Below are positions 43,251 through 51,687 of a stretch of 64,000 nucleotides of DNA, piece after piece. A program made the position numbers and the translations under genes. The stretch covers positions 1-64,000 of the forward strand of contig CAXEUY010000003.1 of NCBI GenBank assembly GCA_963999645.1. Reading direction: 5' to 3'. Each line of letters begins with the position of its first letter. Positions within the stretch are counted from its first letter, which is position 1. Under the pieces are notes generated by a model. That model saw nothing but the letters and a program-made list of their open reading frames with translations, was not told the origin of the DNA and did no database searches. The stretch is from MedAcidi-G1 sp002294285 (GTDB lineage Bacteria > Actinomycetota > Acidimicrobiia > Acidimicrobiales > MedAcidi-G1).

Positions 43251-44275
43251 AATTGGCTAACTTAATTTTAGGTATAGAAACTTCATGCGATGAGACTGCA
43301 GCGGCAGTAGTCGAATCGTCAAAATTAATACACTCTTCAATAGTCAGTAGCCAGGTTCACTTGCATGAAAGATTTGGCGGCGTTGTACCTGAAATAGCAA
43401 GTAGAGCACACGTTGATTTGATAGTTCCCGTAGTTGCAGAAGCTTTAGTTTCTTCAGGAATGGAGGCAGATGAGATAGAAGCAGTTGCTGCAACTACAGG
43501 CCCAGGTCTTGTGGGTTCCTTGCTGGTAGGAGTTAGCGCGGCAAAAGCTTTAGCAACCGTTTGGGGTGTTCCATTTGTAGAAGTCAATCACCTTGAAGCG
43601 CACCTTTATGCATCTTTTCTTGAAGATCCAGATCTGCAATTACCACTCATCTTTCTGCTTGTTTCCGGAGGTCACACTTTACTTGTCTTGATGGAAGAAC
43701 AAGGCAAATACCGATTACTAGGCTCGACACTTGATGATGCTGCCGGAGAAGCTTATGACAAAGTAGCTCGATATTTGGGACTCGGATATCCCGGTGGACC
43801 AGCTATCGACAAGTTAGCTTTAGAGGGAGATAGAACCGCATTTAAATATCCACGTTCACTTGTGCAGGAAAATCCTGAAACGTTGCCTGAAGATAAACGG
43901 TTTGCTTTTTCTTTTAGCGGTCTAAAAACAGCTGTAGTTAACCATGTGCGTTCAAATCCTGATGTCGCTACAGAAGATGTTGTGGCATCTTTTCAGGAAG
44001 CTGTAGTGGATGCATTATTAACAAAACTCAAGTGGGCACTTGAATACACAGGAGTTGAAACAGCTTGTTTAGGTGGCGGTGTAGCCGCAAACTCAAGATT
44101 ACGTGAGAGATTTTTGGAAACATGCGCTTCAGTCGGTGTTAAAGGGTGCCTACCTTCTAGGGCGATGTGTACAGATAATGCTGCAATGGTTGCCGCCGCT
44201 GGATACTGGAGGCTCAAAAAAATGGGTCCAAGCCCTTTAAACGTTGGAGTAAACCCTAATTTGGGCTTGCTTTAG
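43247..44275 (+). CDS. tsaD: tRNA N6-adenosine threonylcarbamoyltransferase TsaD
   Basis: Transfers threonylcarbamoyl to A37 of tRNA. LGIETSCDETAAAVV opens the ASKHA fold; the metal-binding histidines lie in EVNHLEAHLYASF; LLVSGGHTLLV, FSFSGLKTAV and LGGGVAANSRLR are present. The 342 residues are standard. GTG at 43247 overlaps the rimI TGA. The gene ends the t6A block; 200 bases follow before groES. Confidence 0.97.
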   Translation: MKLANLILGIETSCDETAAAVVESSKLIHSSIVSSQVHLHERFGGVVPEIASRAHVDLIVPVVAEALVSSGMEADEIEAVAATTGPGLVGSLLVGVSAAKALATVWGVPFVEVNHLEAHLYASFLEDPDLQLPLIFLLVSGGHTLLVLMEEQGKYRLLGSTLDDAAGEAYDKVARYLGLGYPGGPAIDKLALEGDRTAFKYPRSLVQENPETLPEDKRFAFSFSGLKTAVVNHVRSNPDVATEDVVASFQEAVVDALLTKLKWALEYTGVETACLGGGVAANSRLRERFLETCASVGVKGCLPSRAMCTDNAAMVAAAGYWRLKKMGPSPLNVGVNPNLGLL

Positions 44276-44356
44276 GGCAATTATTTTGTTTTTCCCTAAA
44301 TCAAGTGAATTTTGCGATACCTCAGGGGAAATTTGTTTTAAAACGGTCGAAAAATG

Positions 44357-44386
44357 TTGGAATTACACACATTTCAGACGTATCGT
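44357..44386 (+). promoter_or_regulatory. Putative promoter of groES-groEL
   Basis: TTGGAA (44357-44362), 18 bases, TATCGT (44381-44386), then TAGCAGTCGG. The run from the -10 differs from the rplC copy at one base in 16. Predicted start near 44391-44393. No CIRCE operator (TTAGCACTC-N9-GAGTGCTAA) was found nearby. Confidence 0.65.
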
Positions 44387-44404
44387 TAGCAGTCGGATAA
44401 TGAG

Positions 44405-44446
44405 ACTGCCAAAAGAGTTGTTGTTCAATTCATAAATTTTGGCAGT
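44405..44446 (+). promoter_or_regulatory. Inverted repeat in the groES leader
   Basis: ACTGCCAAAA (44405-44414) and TTTTGGCAGT (44437-44446) are perfectly complementary over ten bases with a 22-base gap. It lies in the untranslated leader, 29 bases before the ATG. It could be an RNA hairpin or a two-half-site operator. Confidence 0.55.
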
Positions 44447-44475
44447 TTAAGAAAGAATTAGAATCGGAGTTTTCT

Positions 44476-44766
44476 ATGAACCTTCAGCCTCTTGAGGATC
44501 GTATTGTGGTCCGACCTAGCGAATCAGAAGAGACCACTGCAAGTGGTCTTGTTATACCTGATACAGCAAAGGAAAAACCACAAACTGGTGAAGTATTAGC
44601 AATAGGACCTGGTAGACGCAGTGAACAGGGCGGAGAATTAATACCAATGGAAGTTGGTGTTGGTGACACGGTTGTTTACAGCAAATACGGCGGAACTGAA
44701 ATAACTGTAGAGGGTGAGGATCTTTTGATTCTTAATGCTCGTGATGTTCTCGCGGTTGTGAAGTAG
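44476..44766 (+). CDS. groES: Co-chaperonin GroES
   Basis: Heptameric lid of the GroEL chamber. LQPLEDRIVVRPSESEETTASGLVIPDTAKEKPQ includes the mobile loop, followed by GDTVVYSKYGGTEI and the C-terminal LNARDVLAVV. The 96 residues are standard. CGGAG precedes the ATG. groEL begins six bases after the stop. Confidence 0.98.
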   Translation: MNLQPLEDRIVVRPSESEETTASGLVIPDTAKEKPQTGEVLAIGPGRRSEQGGELIPMEVGVGDTVVYSKYGGTEITVEGEDLLILNARDVLAVVK

Positions 44767-44772
44767 GTCCAA

Positions 44773-46422
44773 ATGTCGAAAATTTTAAAATTTGATGAAG
44801 AGGCCCGACGAGGCCTCGAAGCAGGTGTCAATAAGTTAGCTGACGCCGTGAAAGTAACATTGGGACCACGTGGACGAAATGTAGTTCTCGATAAAAAATT
44901 TGGTGCACCAACAATTACAAATGATGGCGTTTCCATAGCCCGAGAAGTTGAACTTGAAGACAGCTTTGAAAACATGGGTGCTCAATTAGTAAAAGAAGTT
45001 GCAACTAAAACGAATGACATTGCGGGAGATGGCACTACCACCGCTACTGTTCTCGCACAGGCTCTCGTTCGCGAAGGTTTACGTAACGTAGCAGCGGGAG
45101 CTAACCCTATGAGTTTGAAAAAGGGTATAGAGAAGGCCGTAGCTGCAGCTGTTGAGGCGATAGCTGACCAATCAGTCAGAGTCGATGATTCAAAAGATCA
45201 GATCGCAAACGTTGCAGCAATTTCAGCTGCAGATGCTGCGATCGGAGAAGTTATTGCGGAAGCAATTGACAAGGTAGGTAAAGATGGTGTTGTAACTGTT
45301 GAAGAATCAAACACCTTCGGTATGGATCTAGATTTTGTAGAGGGCATGCAGTTTGACAAAGGCTACCTTTCGCCTTATTTCGTAACCGATCCAGAAAGAC
45401 AGGAAGCTGTTTTAGAAGATCCTTATTTGCTTTTCAATCAAGGCAAAATTGCCTCCGTTCAAGATCTTCTGCCACTGCTTGAAAAAGTTATGCAAAGCGG
45501 AAAAACCTTGTTGATAATTGCTGAAGACGTCGAAGGAGAAGCCTTGGCGACTTTAGTAGTCAATAAGATTCGTGGCACTTTCAATTCTGTAGCAGTTAAG
45601 GCACCAGGTTTTGGTGAAAGACGTAAAGCCATGTTAGAAGATATGGCCGTTCTTACTGGAGGGCAGGTAGTAAGTGAAGAAGTTGGCCTAAAGATTGAAG
45701 GCGTAAGTCTTGACATGCTAGGTACTGCTAGAAAAGTTGTAATCACGAAAGATGACACAACAATTGTTGAAGGTGCTGGAGACTCAGCAGCTGTAGAAGG
45801 AAGAATTTCTCAGATTAAACGTGAAATTGAAGAGACAGATTCGGACTGGGATAAAGAGAAACTTCAAGAAAGACTAGCAAAATTAGCTGGTGGTGTTGCT
45901 GTAGTTCAGGTTGGAGCTGCCACTGAAGTTGAACTTAAAGAAAAAAAGCACAGGATAGAAGACGCTCTTTCAGCTACGCGTGCAGCTATAGAAGAAGGAG
46001 TTGTCGCCGGGGGCGGAACTGCTTTACTGCGAGCGCGTTCAGCTATTGAGTCGGTGATTGATGGTCTTGATGGAGATGAAGAAACAGGGGCGAGAATAGT
46101 CCATGTATCTCTTGAAGCCCCAGCAAGACTCATAGCTGATAACGCCGGCTTTGAAGGTGCTGTCAAAGTCAGAGAAGTTGAGATGGCTTCGGGTTCAACA
46201 GGCCTGAATGCTGCAACTGGAGAGTTGGTTGATTTGGTTGAAGCTGGAGTAATAGACCCAGCTAAAGTTACCCGAGCTGCTTTGCAGAACGCAGCTTCGA
46301 TTGCAGCTCTTCTTTTGACAACTGAAGCATTAGTAGCTGACAAACCTGAGCCTGAGCCTGCAATGCCTGGCGGGGGAATGGACCCAATGGGCGGCATGGG
46401 CGGCATGGGCGGCATGATGTAG
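44773..46422 (+). CDS. groEL: Chaperonin GroEL
   Basis: ATP-driven folding chamber. VTLGPRGRNVVLDKKFGAPTITNDGVSIA and GDGTTTATVLAQALVREG form the nucleotide site, and the C-terminal tail ends in Gly-Gly-Met repeats. The 549 residues are typical; MSKILKFDEEARRGLEAG is the normal start. Actinobacteria often carry a second groEL elsewhere; this copy, with groES, looks like the complete housekeeping pair. A strong terminator follows. Confidence 0.98.
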   Translation: MSKILKFDEEARRGLEAGVNKLADAVKVTLGPRGRNVVLDKKFGAPTITNDGVSIAREVELEDSFENMGAQLVKEVATKTNDIAGDGTTTATVLAQALVREGLRNVAAGANPMSLKKGIEKAVAAAVEAIADQSVRVDDSKDQIANVAAISAADAAIGEVIAEAIDKVGKDGVVTVEESNTFGMDLDFVEGMQFDKGYLSPYFVTDPERQEAVLEDPYLLFNQGKIASVQDLLPLLEKVMQSGKTLLIIAEDVEGEALATLVVNKIRGTFNSVAVKAPGFGERRKAMLEDMAVLTGGQVVSEEVGLKIEGVSLDMLGTARKVVITKDDTTIVEGAGDSAAVEGRISQIKREIEETDSDWDKEKLQERLAKLAGGVAVVQVGAATEVELKEKKHRIEDALSATRAAIEEGVVAGGGTALLRARSAIESVIDGLDGDEETGARIVHVSLEAPARLIADNAGFEGAVKVREVEMASGSTGLNAATGELVDLVEAGVIDPAKVTRAALQNAASIAALLLTTEALVADKPEPEPAMPGGGMDPMGGMGGMGGMM

Positions 46423-46443
46423 CAGTTTTTGTTTCTGTTTTTT

Positions 46444-46476
46444 CTGGCCGGGCATTTGCCCGGCCAGAACTTTTTA
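46444..46476 (+). terminator. Rho-independent terminator after groEL
   Basis: CTGGCCGGGC (46444-46453), a four-base loop and GCCCGGCCAG (46458-46467) form a perfect ten-pair stem, followed by AACTTTTTAT. It is the clearest intrinsic terminator in the window and 22 bases past the groEL stop. Confidence 0.92.
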
Positions 46477-46498
46477 TAGCTAAGGGTAGTCTTGACTA

Positions 46499-47230
46499 AT
46501 GGACCACAAAAGAAGTCAACGTGGAGGAGTTCAAGTAATTCCACGACCAAATTCGTGGCGTTTGGGAAATCCGTCTCCATGGTCTGCTTTAACAGAAAAA
46601 AAAATTGAGATAAAACATATAGTCAAAGCTTTAAGTGAGCGTTCACCTTCTGGAATAAGAGGGAGGACTCCAACAGGTGAAGAAAGAGATGCTGCAGTTC
46701 TTGTTGGTATTTACGACGATAACGATCCACATTTGATACTTACCAGACGTTCACCGAATCTTACGTCACATCGCCACGAAGTGTCTTTTCCCGGTGGTCG
46801 AGTCGAGGATGAAGATATTGATTTATGGACAACTGCATGTCGTGAATCTAATGAGGAAATCGGAATTCGAACAGATGAATTGAGTCCTCTAGGTCGTTTA
46901 GATCCGATAGTAACGGTTGGCAGCAAAAGCCTTATACACCCTTTTGTAACGATTCTTCCTGAAAGACCCGATTTAGAACTTAATCATTCAGAAGTGGAGA
47001 AGATCTTATACGTGTCTTTAAGAGAGTTGCTTCTCGATGAAGTCTGGCGTGAAGAAGAGTGGCAACTTCCCAATGGCTGGGTTTCTATTACCTTTTTTGA
47101 ACTTGAGGGTGATACTGTTTGGGGAGCTACAGCCTTAATGATTCGACAACTTTTAACTCTTTCTCTGGGTGTATCTGACGATCTCGGAAGGTTTCCTAAA
47201 GAAGAATTTCAAGATGAGAGGGAAATTTAA
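46499..47230 (+). CDS. Nudix hydrolase, CoA pyrophosphatase-like
   Basis: Hydrolyses a nucleoside diphosphate derivative, by family probably CoA or a related compound. The domain spans about residues 60-210. The Nudix box reads SFPGGRVEDEDIDLWTTACRESNEEIGI-like, with the spacing between the Gly and the RE..EE part longer than the classic box, as is usual in the CoA-pyrophosphatase subgroup (UPF0035). The basic, Trp-containing N-terminus is unassigned. The 243 residues fit. It overlaps the following decarboxylase gene by one base. Confidence 0.85.
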   Translation: MDHKRSQRGGVQVIPRPNSWRLGNPSPWSALTEKKIEIKHIVKALSERSPSGIRGRTPTGEERDAAVLVGIYDDNDPHLILTRRSPNLTSHRHEVSFPGGRVEDEDIDLWTTACRESNEEIGIRTDELSPLGRLDPIVTVGSKSLIHPFVTILPERPDLELNHSEVEKILYVSLRELLLDEVWREEEWQLPNGWVSITFFELEGDTVWGATALMIRQLLTLSLGVSDDLGRFPKEEFQDEREI

Positions 47231-48642
47231 TGACGTCAAAATCACCAAAACATTTCACTTCAGATGAGTTTCGTGAGATGGGTCGAGCGACAATTGACTG
47301 GATTGCCGACTACATAGAGAATCTAGAAGAACGTTCAGTCTCGCCTGATGTCGAACCTGGCGATGTCCGGTCATCTCTACCAGAAAGAGCTCCAGAATCA
47401 CCTGAATCGTTTGTAGACATACTTGATGATGTAAATAGCCTCATTGCGCCGGCTATAACTCATTGGCAGCATCCAGGGTTCTTTGGTTATTTTTCTGCTA
47501 ATTCATCAGCCCCAGCAATTTTAGGAGAGTTGCTTTCAGCCGGATTCGGTATCAACGGCATGCTTTGGTCTACTAGCCCAGCTGCTACAGAACTGGAAAC
47601 CCACATGCTTGATTGGCTTTTAGACCTATGCGGTTTGCCTGACTGTTTCAGATCAGATGGAAAAGGCGGTGGCGTAATTCAAGACTCTGCTTCGTCTGCT
47701 TCGTTGTGTGCCATTTTAGCGGCACGTGATCGTTCAGGAGGAGCTTCAGAACTTCCAAAACTTGTTACCTATACGTCAACTCAGGCTCATTCATCGATTG
47801 AGAAAGATGTGAAAGTTGCTGGCTTCACTTCTGAGCAACTAAGAAAAGTAGAAGTTGATGAAAACTTTGCGATGGATCCAGAAGAATTACAACGGCTGAT
47901 AAATGAAGATAAAGAAAATGGTCTAACCCCTTGTTTCATATCAGCAACTATTGGCACTACTTCATCAGGGGCAGTTGATCCGCTAACTTCCATAGCGGAA
48001 ATTGCTAACAAGGAAGGTGCTTGGCTTCATGTGGACGCTGCATGGGCTGGGTCTGCTGCAGTGTGTCCCGAATATCGAGGCTTGTTAGAGGGGGTAGAGA
48101 AAGCAGATAGTTATGCTTTCAATCCTCACAAGTGGCTTCTAACCAATTTTGATTGCACTGCTTTTTATGTAGCTGATTCAAAACCACTGGTTGATTCTCT
48201 TTCGATAGTGCCGGAGTATTTAAGAAATCCTGCAAGTGAAGCGGGTGAAGTTATTGATTATAGGGATTGGCAGGTTCCGTTAGGTCGAAGGTTTAGGTCT
48301 TTGAAGCTCTGGTTTGTTTTACGAAGCTACGGGGCCGAAGGATTAAGGTCACATATAAGGCATCATGTGGAGGCGGCTGAAAGTTTTGCTGAACGCGTAG
48401 AGGGGCATCCGAAATTAGCTTTAGCCGCGCCAGTTTCACTTTCACTTGTTTGTTTTAGTCATGTAGATGGTGATGATGCGACAAAATCACTACAAGAAGC
48501 TTTGAACTCAACAGGTGAAGTTTTACTCACGCATACAGTGTTGGACGGCAAGCATGTTTTGCGGCTGGCAGTTGGTGGAACGTGGACTACATCTACTCAT
48601 GTCGAAAGAGTTTCAGATTTAATTGAGGAAATTCTTGGATAA
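47230..48642 (+). CDS. Group II PLP-dependent decarboxylase (aromatic-L-amino-acid decarboxylase-like)
   Basis: A PLP enzyme of the DDC/GAD fold. The N-terminal part shows HWQHPGFFGYFSANSSAPAILGE, close to the substrate-site motif of aromatic amino-acid decarboxylases. IQDSASSASLCAI, HVDAAWAGSAAVCPEYR and the PLP lysine K301 in NPHKWLL follow. At 470 residues it matches aromatic-L-amino-acid/tyrosine decarboxylases rather than the longer GAD forms. The product could be an amine such as tyramine or tryptamine, but substrate cannot be fixed from sequence. It is coupled to the Nudix gene before it and lies two bases before guaA. Confidence 0.87.
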   Translation: MTSKSPKHFTSDEFREMGRATIDWIADYIENLEERSVSPDVEPGDVRSSLPERAPESPESFVDILDDVNSLIAPAITHWQHPGFFGYFSANSSAPAILGELLSAGFGINGMLWSTSPAATELETHMLDWLLDLCGLPDCFRSDGKGGGVIQDSASSASLCAILAARDRSGGASELPKLVTYTSTQAHSSIEKDVKVAGFTSEQLRKVEVDENFAMDPEELQRLINEDKENGLTPCFISATIGTTSSGAVDPLTSIAEIANKEGAWLHVDAAWAGSAAVCPEYRGLLEGVEKADSYAFNPHKWLLTNFDCTAFYVADSKPLVDSLSIVPEYLRNPASEAGEVIDYRDWQVPLGRRFRSLKLWFVLRSYGAEGLRSHIRHHVEAAESFAERVEGHPKLALAAPVSLSLVCFSHVDGDDATKSLQEALNSTGEVLLTHTVLDGKHVLRLAVGGTWTTSTHVERVSDLIEEILG

Positions 48643-48644
48643 CG

Positions 48645-50207
48645 ATGAGTAGTAATCTTTTTGGTACTGCTGAGTCAAATAAACGGATTCTCGTTGTTGA
48701 CTTTGGAGCACAATACGCGCAACTTATAGCTCGTCGAGTTAGAGAAGCAAATGTTTATAGTGAAATAGTTTCACATGATTTAGATGCAGAAAGTTTCGCT
48801 GATCTTAAACCTTCGGGAATCATTTTTTCTGGCGGACCCACTTCTGTAAACGTAGAAGGAGCCCCAAAAATTGATCCAGCCATCTACGACCTTGGAGTGC
48901 CGATTTTGGGTATCTGCTATGGAGCACAACTAATAGCTCAACAAAACGGCGGTTCAGTTGAGGGTAACGAAAAAGGAGAATACGGAAGAACGGTAGTAAA
49001 CGTAAATGAGTCAGGAATTCTCCTGTCAGATTTAGAAACTTCTACACAACAGGTGTGGATGAGCCATTTTGACTCGATAACCAGTCCACCAGAAGGGGCT
49101 GCGGTAACTGCTTCATCAGATGGGTCACCTGTAGCAGTGTTTGAAAAGCCTGAAAAGGGTCTTTTTGGAGTTCAGTTCCATCCAGAAGTCCACCACACTC
49201 CTTGTGGTCAGGATTTGTTGAGACGTTTTATCCACGACGTTTGTGGCTGTCCGAATGATTGGAACATGGCTTCAGTGGTTGAATCGTCAGTTGCGGGAAT
49301 AAAAGAAATTGTTGGAGAAAAAAAGGCTATATGTGGACTATCAGGCGGAGTTGACTCTGCCGTAGCAGCGGCTCTAGTGCACAAAGCAATCGGTGACCAG
49401 TTGACTTGCGTTTTCGTTGATACAGGGTTAATGAGAGCAGGTGAAGCCCAGCAGGTTGTTGACACTTTCGAAAGTTCACAAGGGATTGAACTCATTCACA
49501 TTCAAGCAGCGGAAAGATTTTTTGAACAGTTAAAAGGGGTAGTGGATCCTGAGCAAAAAAGAAAAATCATAGGAGAACTATTCATTCGTTTATTCGAAGA
49601 AGCAGCAGCAGGAATCGAAGAAACACACTTCCTCGTGCAAGGCACTCTGTATCCGGACGTTATTGAATCTGGGACAAGCGAAGCCGCACGAATAAAAAGC
49701 CATCACAACGTCGGTGGGTTACCTGAAGACATGGACTTTGAGTTAATTGAACCATTAAGGAATCTGTTCAAAGACGAAGTAAGAGAAGTTGGGAGAGAAT
49801 TAGGTCTACCGGACGGGATAGTGAAACGGCAACCTTTCCCAGGACCTGGGTTGGCGGTAAGAATTATTGGTGAGATAAATAGTGAAACGGTAGAAACCGT
49901 CCGTGCTGCAGATCTCATAGTCAGAGAAGAAATTGATAAAGCCGATTTAGAAGAAGAAGTGTGGCAAGCATTCGCTGTTTTAGCGGATATCCGTTCAGTA
50001 GGAGTTATGGGTGATGAAAGAACTTATGCACGTCCAGTGATCATAAGAGCAGTAACTAGCGAAGATGCTATGACAGCTGATTGGGCACGTTTACCACATG
50101 ATCTGTTGGAACGAATTTCCAGCCGAATCATAAATGAGGTGGAAGGTGTTAACAGAGTTGTTTACGACGTGACTTCCAAACCACCAGGAACCATTGAGTG
50201 GGAATAG
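48645..50207 (+). CDS. guaA: GMP synthase (glutamine-hydrolysing)
   Basis: Aminates XMP to GMP. The N-terminal class I glutaminase has C91 in LGICYGAQ and the FHPEVHH histidine/glutamate pair; the ATP pyrophosphatase domain has GLSGGVDSAVAAALV; the C-terminal dimerisation domain ends KPPGTIEWE, the family's typical end. At 520 residues it is standard. The stop overlaps the next start. Confidence 0.98.
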   Translation: MSSNLFGTAESNKRILVVDFGAQYAQLIARRVREANVYSEIVSHDLDAESFADLKPSGIIFSGGPTSVNVEGAPKIDPAIYDLGVPILGICYGAQLIAQQNGGSVEGNEKGEYGRTVVNVNESGILLSDLETSTQQVWMSHFDSITSPPEGAAVTASSDGSPVAVFEKPEKGLFGVQFHPEVHHTPCGQDLLRRFIHDVCGCPNDWNMASVVESSVAGIKEIVGEKKAICGLSGGVDSAVAAALVHKAIGDQLTCVFVDTGLMRAGEAQQVVDTFESSQGIELIHIQAAERFFEQLKGVVDPEQKRKIIGELFIRLFEEAAAGIEETHFLVQGTLYPDVIESGTSEAARIKSHHNVGGLPEDMDFELIEPLRNLFKDEVREVGRELGLPDGIVKRQPFPGPGLAVRIIGEINSETVETVRAADLIVREEIDKADLEEEVWQAFAVLADIRSVGVMGDERTYARPVIIRAVTSEDAMTADWARLPHDLLERISSRIINEVEGVNRVVYDVTSKPPGTIEWE

Positions 50208-51190
50208 TGGAACAAAGAGAATTTAAACCTTTTGGAACTGTAAGTGCGCTTAGTCTAGGAGGTGGTGGGATAGGGAACGTTTGGGGAGAAACCACCAGAT
50301 CAGAAAGCGTTTCCACTGTGGACTTAGCGATTGAATCCGGAATCAATCACCTTGATGTAGCGCCTATGTATGGGAAAGGAGAAGCTGAGAGAGTCGTTGG
50401 TGAGGCTTTGAAAGGAAAGGATCATTCAGCAATAAATCTAACTACCAAATGTAGTCTGGGAACAGTTCCAGACGCAGAGGTTTATACGAGACTTAATAGT
50501 TCTCTTTGTAGAAGTTTAGAGACCATGGGAGTCGAAAAAGTTAATTTGTTTCTTCTTCACTCTCAACTCATAGAGGATGATTACCAGCTGCCTGTACTAA
50601 ATGAATATAGGGCTACGAATGCTACTACTCTCTCCTGTTATTACAGTGCGGTAATTCCAGCTTTTGAAATGTTAAAAAAAGAAGGAAAAATTGATCATTG
50701 GGGCATTGGTTTAGGGCAAGAAGAAGCACTAATAAAAGCTATAAATCATGAACATCCTCCTGAAGCTATGCAGTGCGCAATAAATGTCTTAAATTCAATC
50801 GGAGCCATTGGATATATCAGTAAGAAACCTGATCCCAATAGGGTGCTTTCAGAATGCCAAAAAAAAGATGTACCCATTCTGGCTATTAGAGCTGTTCAAG
50901 CAGGGGCTCTTACTTCAAGTATGGATAGAGAACCACATCCTTCAGGAATGGATAAAGCTGATTTCACTGATTTTGAAAGGGCTTTACCTTTTAGAGAGCT
51001 TGCCAAAGACTGGGAGGAATCTCCTGCATCTTTAGCGCACAGATATGCTCTTAGTGCTGAAAAAGTCAGTTCCGTGATTCTAGGAATTAAAAACAGAAAA
51101 GAATTACAAGAATGTATTGATGCAGAAAATAAGGGCAAGCTTAGTTCTTCCGAAATGGAAACTCTACAAAATCTTTTTGTAGATAAATGA
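50207..51190 (+). CDS. Aldo/keto reductase
   Basis: A NAD(P)H-dependent oxidoreductase of the aldo/keto reductase superfamily, TIM-barrel fold. ALSLGGGGIGN, SGINHLDVAPMYGKGEAERVVGEAL (with the catalytic Asp and Tyr) and a later LSAEKVSSVILGIKNRKELQE segment match; the usual catalytic Lys sits in the TTKC region and the His in LFLLHSQ. About 327-330 residues. GTG at 50207 (TAGTG overlap with guaA) or GTG at 50198 could start it. The substrate is unknown. Confidence 0.85.
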   Translation: MEQREFKPFGTVSALSLGGGGIGNVWGETTRSESVSTVDLAIESGINHLDVAPMYGKGEAERVVGEALKGKDHSAINLTTKCSLGTVPDAEVYTRLNSSLCRSLETMGVEKVNLFLLHSQLIEDDYQLPVLNEYRATNATTLSCYYSAVIPAFEMLKKEGKIDHWGIGLGQEEALIKAINHEHPPEAMQCAINVLNSIGAIGYISKKPDPNRVLSECQKKDVPILAIRAVQAGALTSSMDREPHPSGMDKADFTDFERALPFRELAKDWEESPASLAHRYALSAEKVSSVILGIKNRKELQECIDAENKGKLSSSEMETLQNLFVDK

Positions 51191-51687
51191 GAATGATGAA
51201 AATTGAAACAGAAAGACTGGTGTTAAAGAAATTAGTTGATACAGATAGAGAACGATTGGTTTCTTTAATAGGGGATTTTATGGTTTCGAAAACTTTAAGC
51301 AATGTGCCATACCCTTACACTCTTAACGACGCTGATGAATGGTTAAAGATAGTTGATAACGAGGAATTTAACTTAAACATCTTCTTAAATGATGGTTTGA
51401 TTGGTGGAGTTGGTTTAACACTTGCAGAAGATGATTTTTATGAGTTGGGATATTGGTTAGGCGTCGAATATTGGGGACAAGGTTACGCGACAGAATCTGT
51501 TAGAGGGTTGCTTGGTTATGTTAAAACCAATACTCCATATGAAAAATTTAAAGCCAACGTGTATAAAGAAAATGTTGCTTCTGCGAAAGTATTAGAAAAA
51601 AATGGATTCAAACGAGGCGAAGACATAGAAGTTTTTAGTATGTCGCGACAAGAGAATGTACCATCTGTAAATTATGAATATGGTTGA
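51187..51687 (+). CDS. GNAT family N-acetyltransferase (RimJ/RimL-like)
   Basis: Acetyl-CoA-dependent transferase of the RimJ/RimL type. IETERLVLKKL opens the fold, YELGYWLGVEYWGQGYATESVRGLLGYV holds the acetyl-CoA-binding loop, and NVASAKVLEKNGFKR is the typical late motif. At 166 residues it is normal length. The target is unknown: proteins, spermidine and small amines are all possible for the group. It overlaps its neighbours on both sides, by 4 and 14 bases. Confidence 0.9.
   Translation: MRMMKIETERLVLKKLVDTDRERLVSLIGDFMVSKTLSNVPYPYTLNDADEWLKIVDNEEFNLNIFLNDGLIGGVGLTLAEDDFYELGYWLGVEYWGQGYATESVRGLLGYVKTNTPYEKFKANVYKENVASAKVLEKNGFKRGEDIEVFSMSRQENVPSVNYEYG

Noticed and set aside
44271..44300. 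Inverted repeat TTTAGGG/CCCTAAA after tsaD as a terminator
   Set aside because: The T-run lies in the 16-base loop rather than after the stem, so it does not match an intrinsic terminator.
45906..46580. Minus-strand frame opposite groEL
   Set aside because: It spans the groEL 3' end and terminator, with Ser/Pro/Ala-rich composition typical of an antisense shadow.
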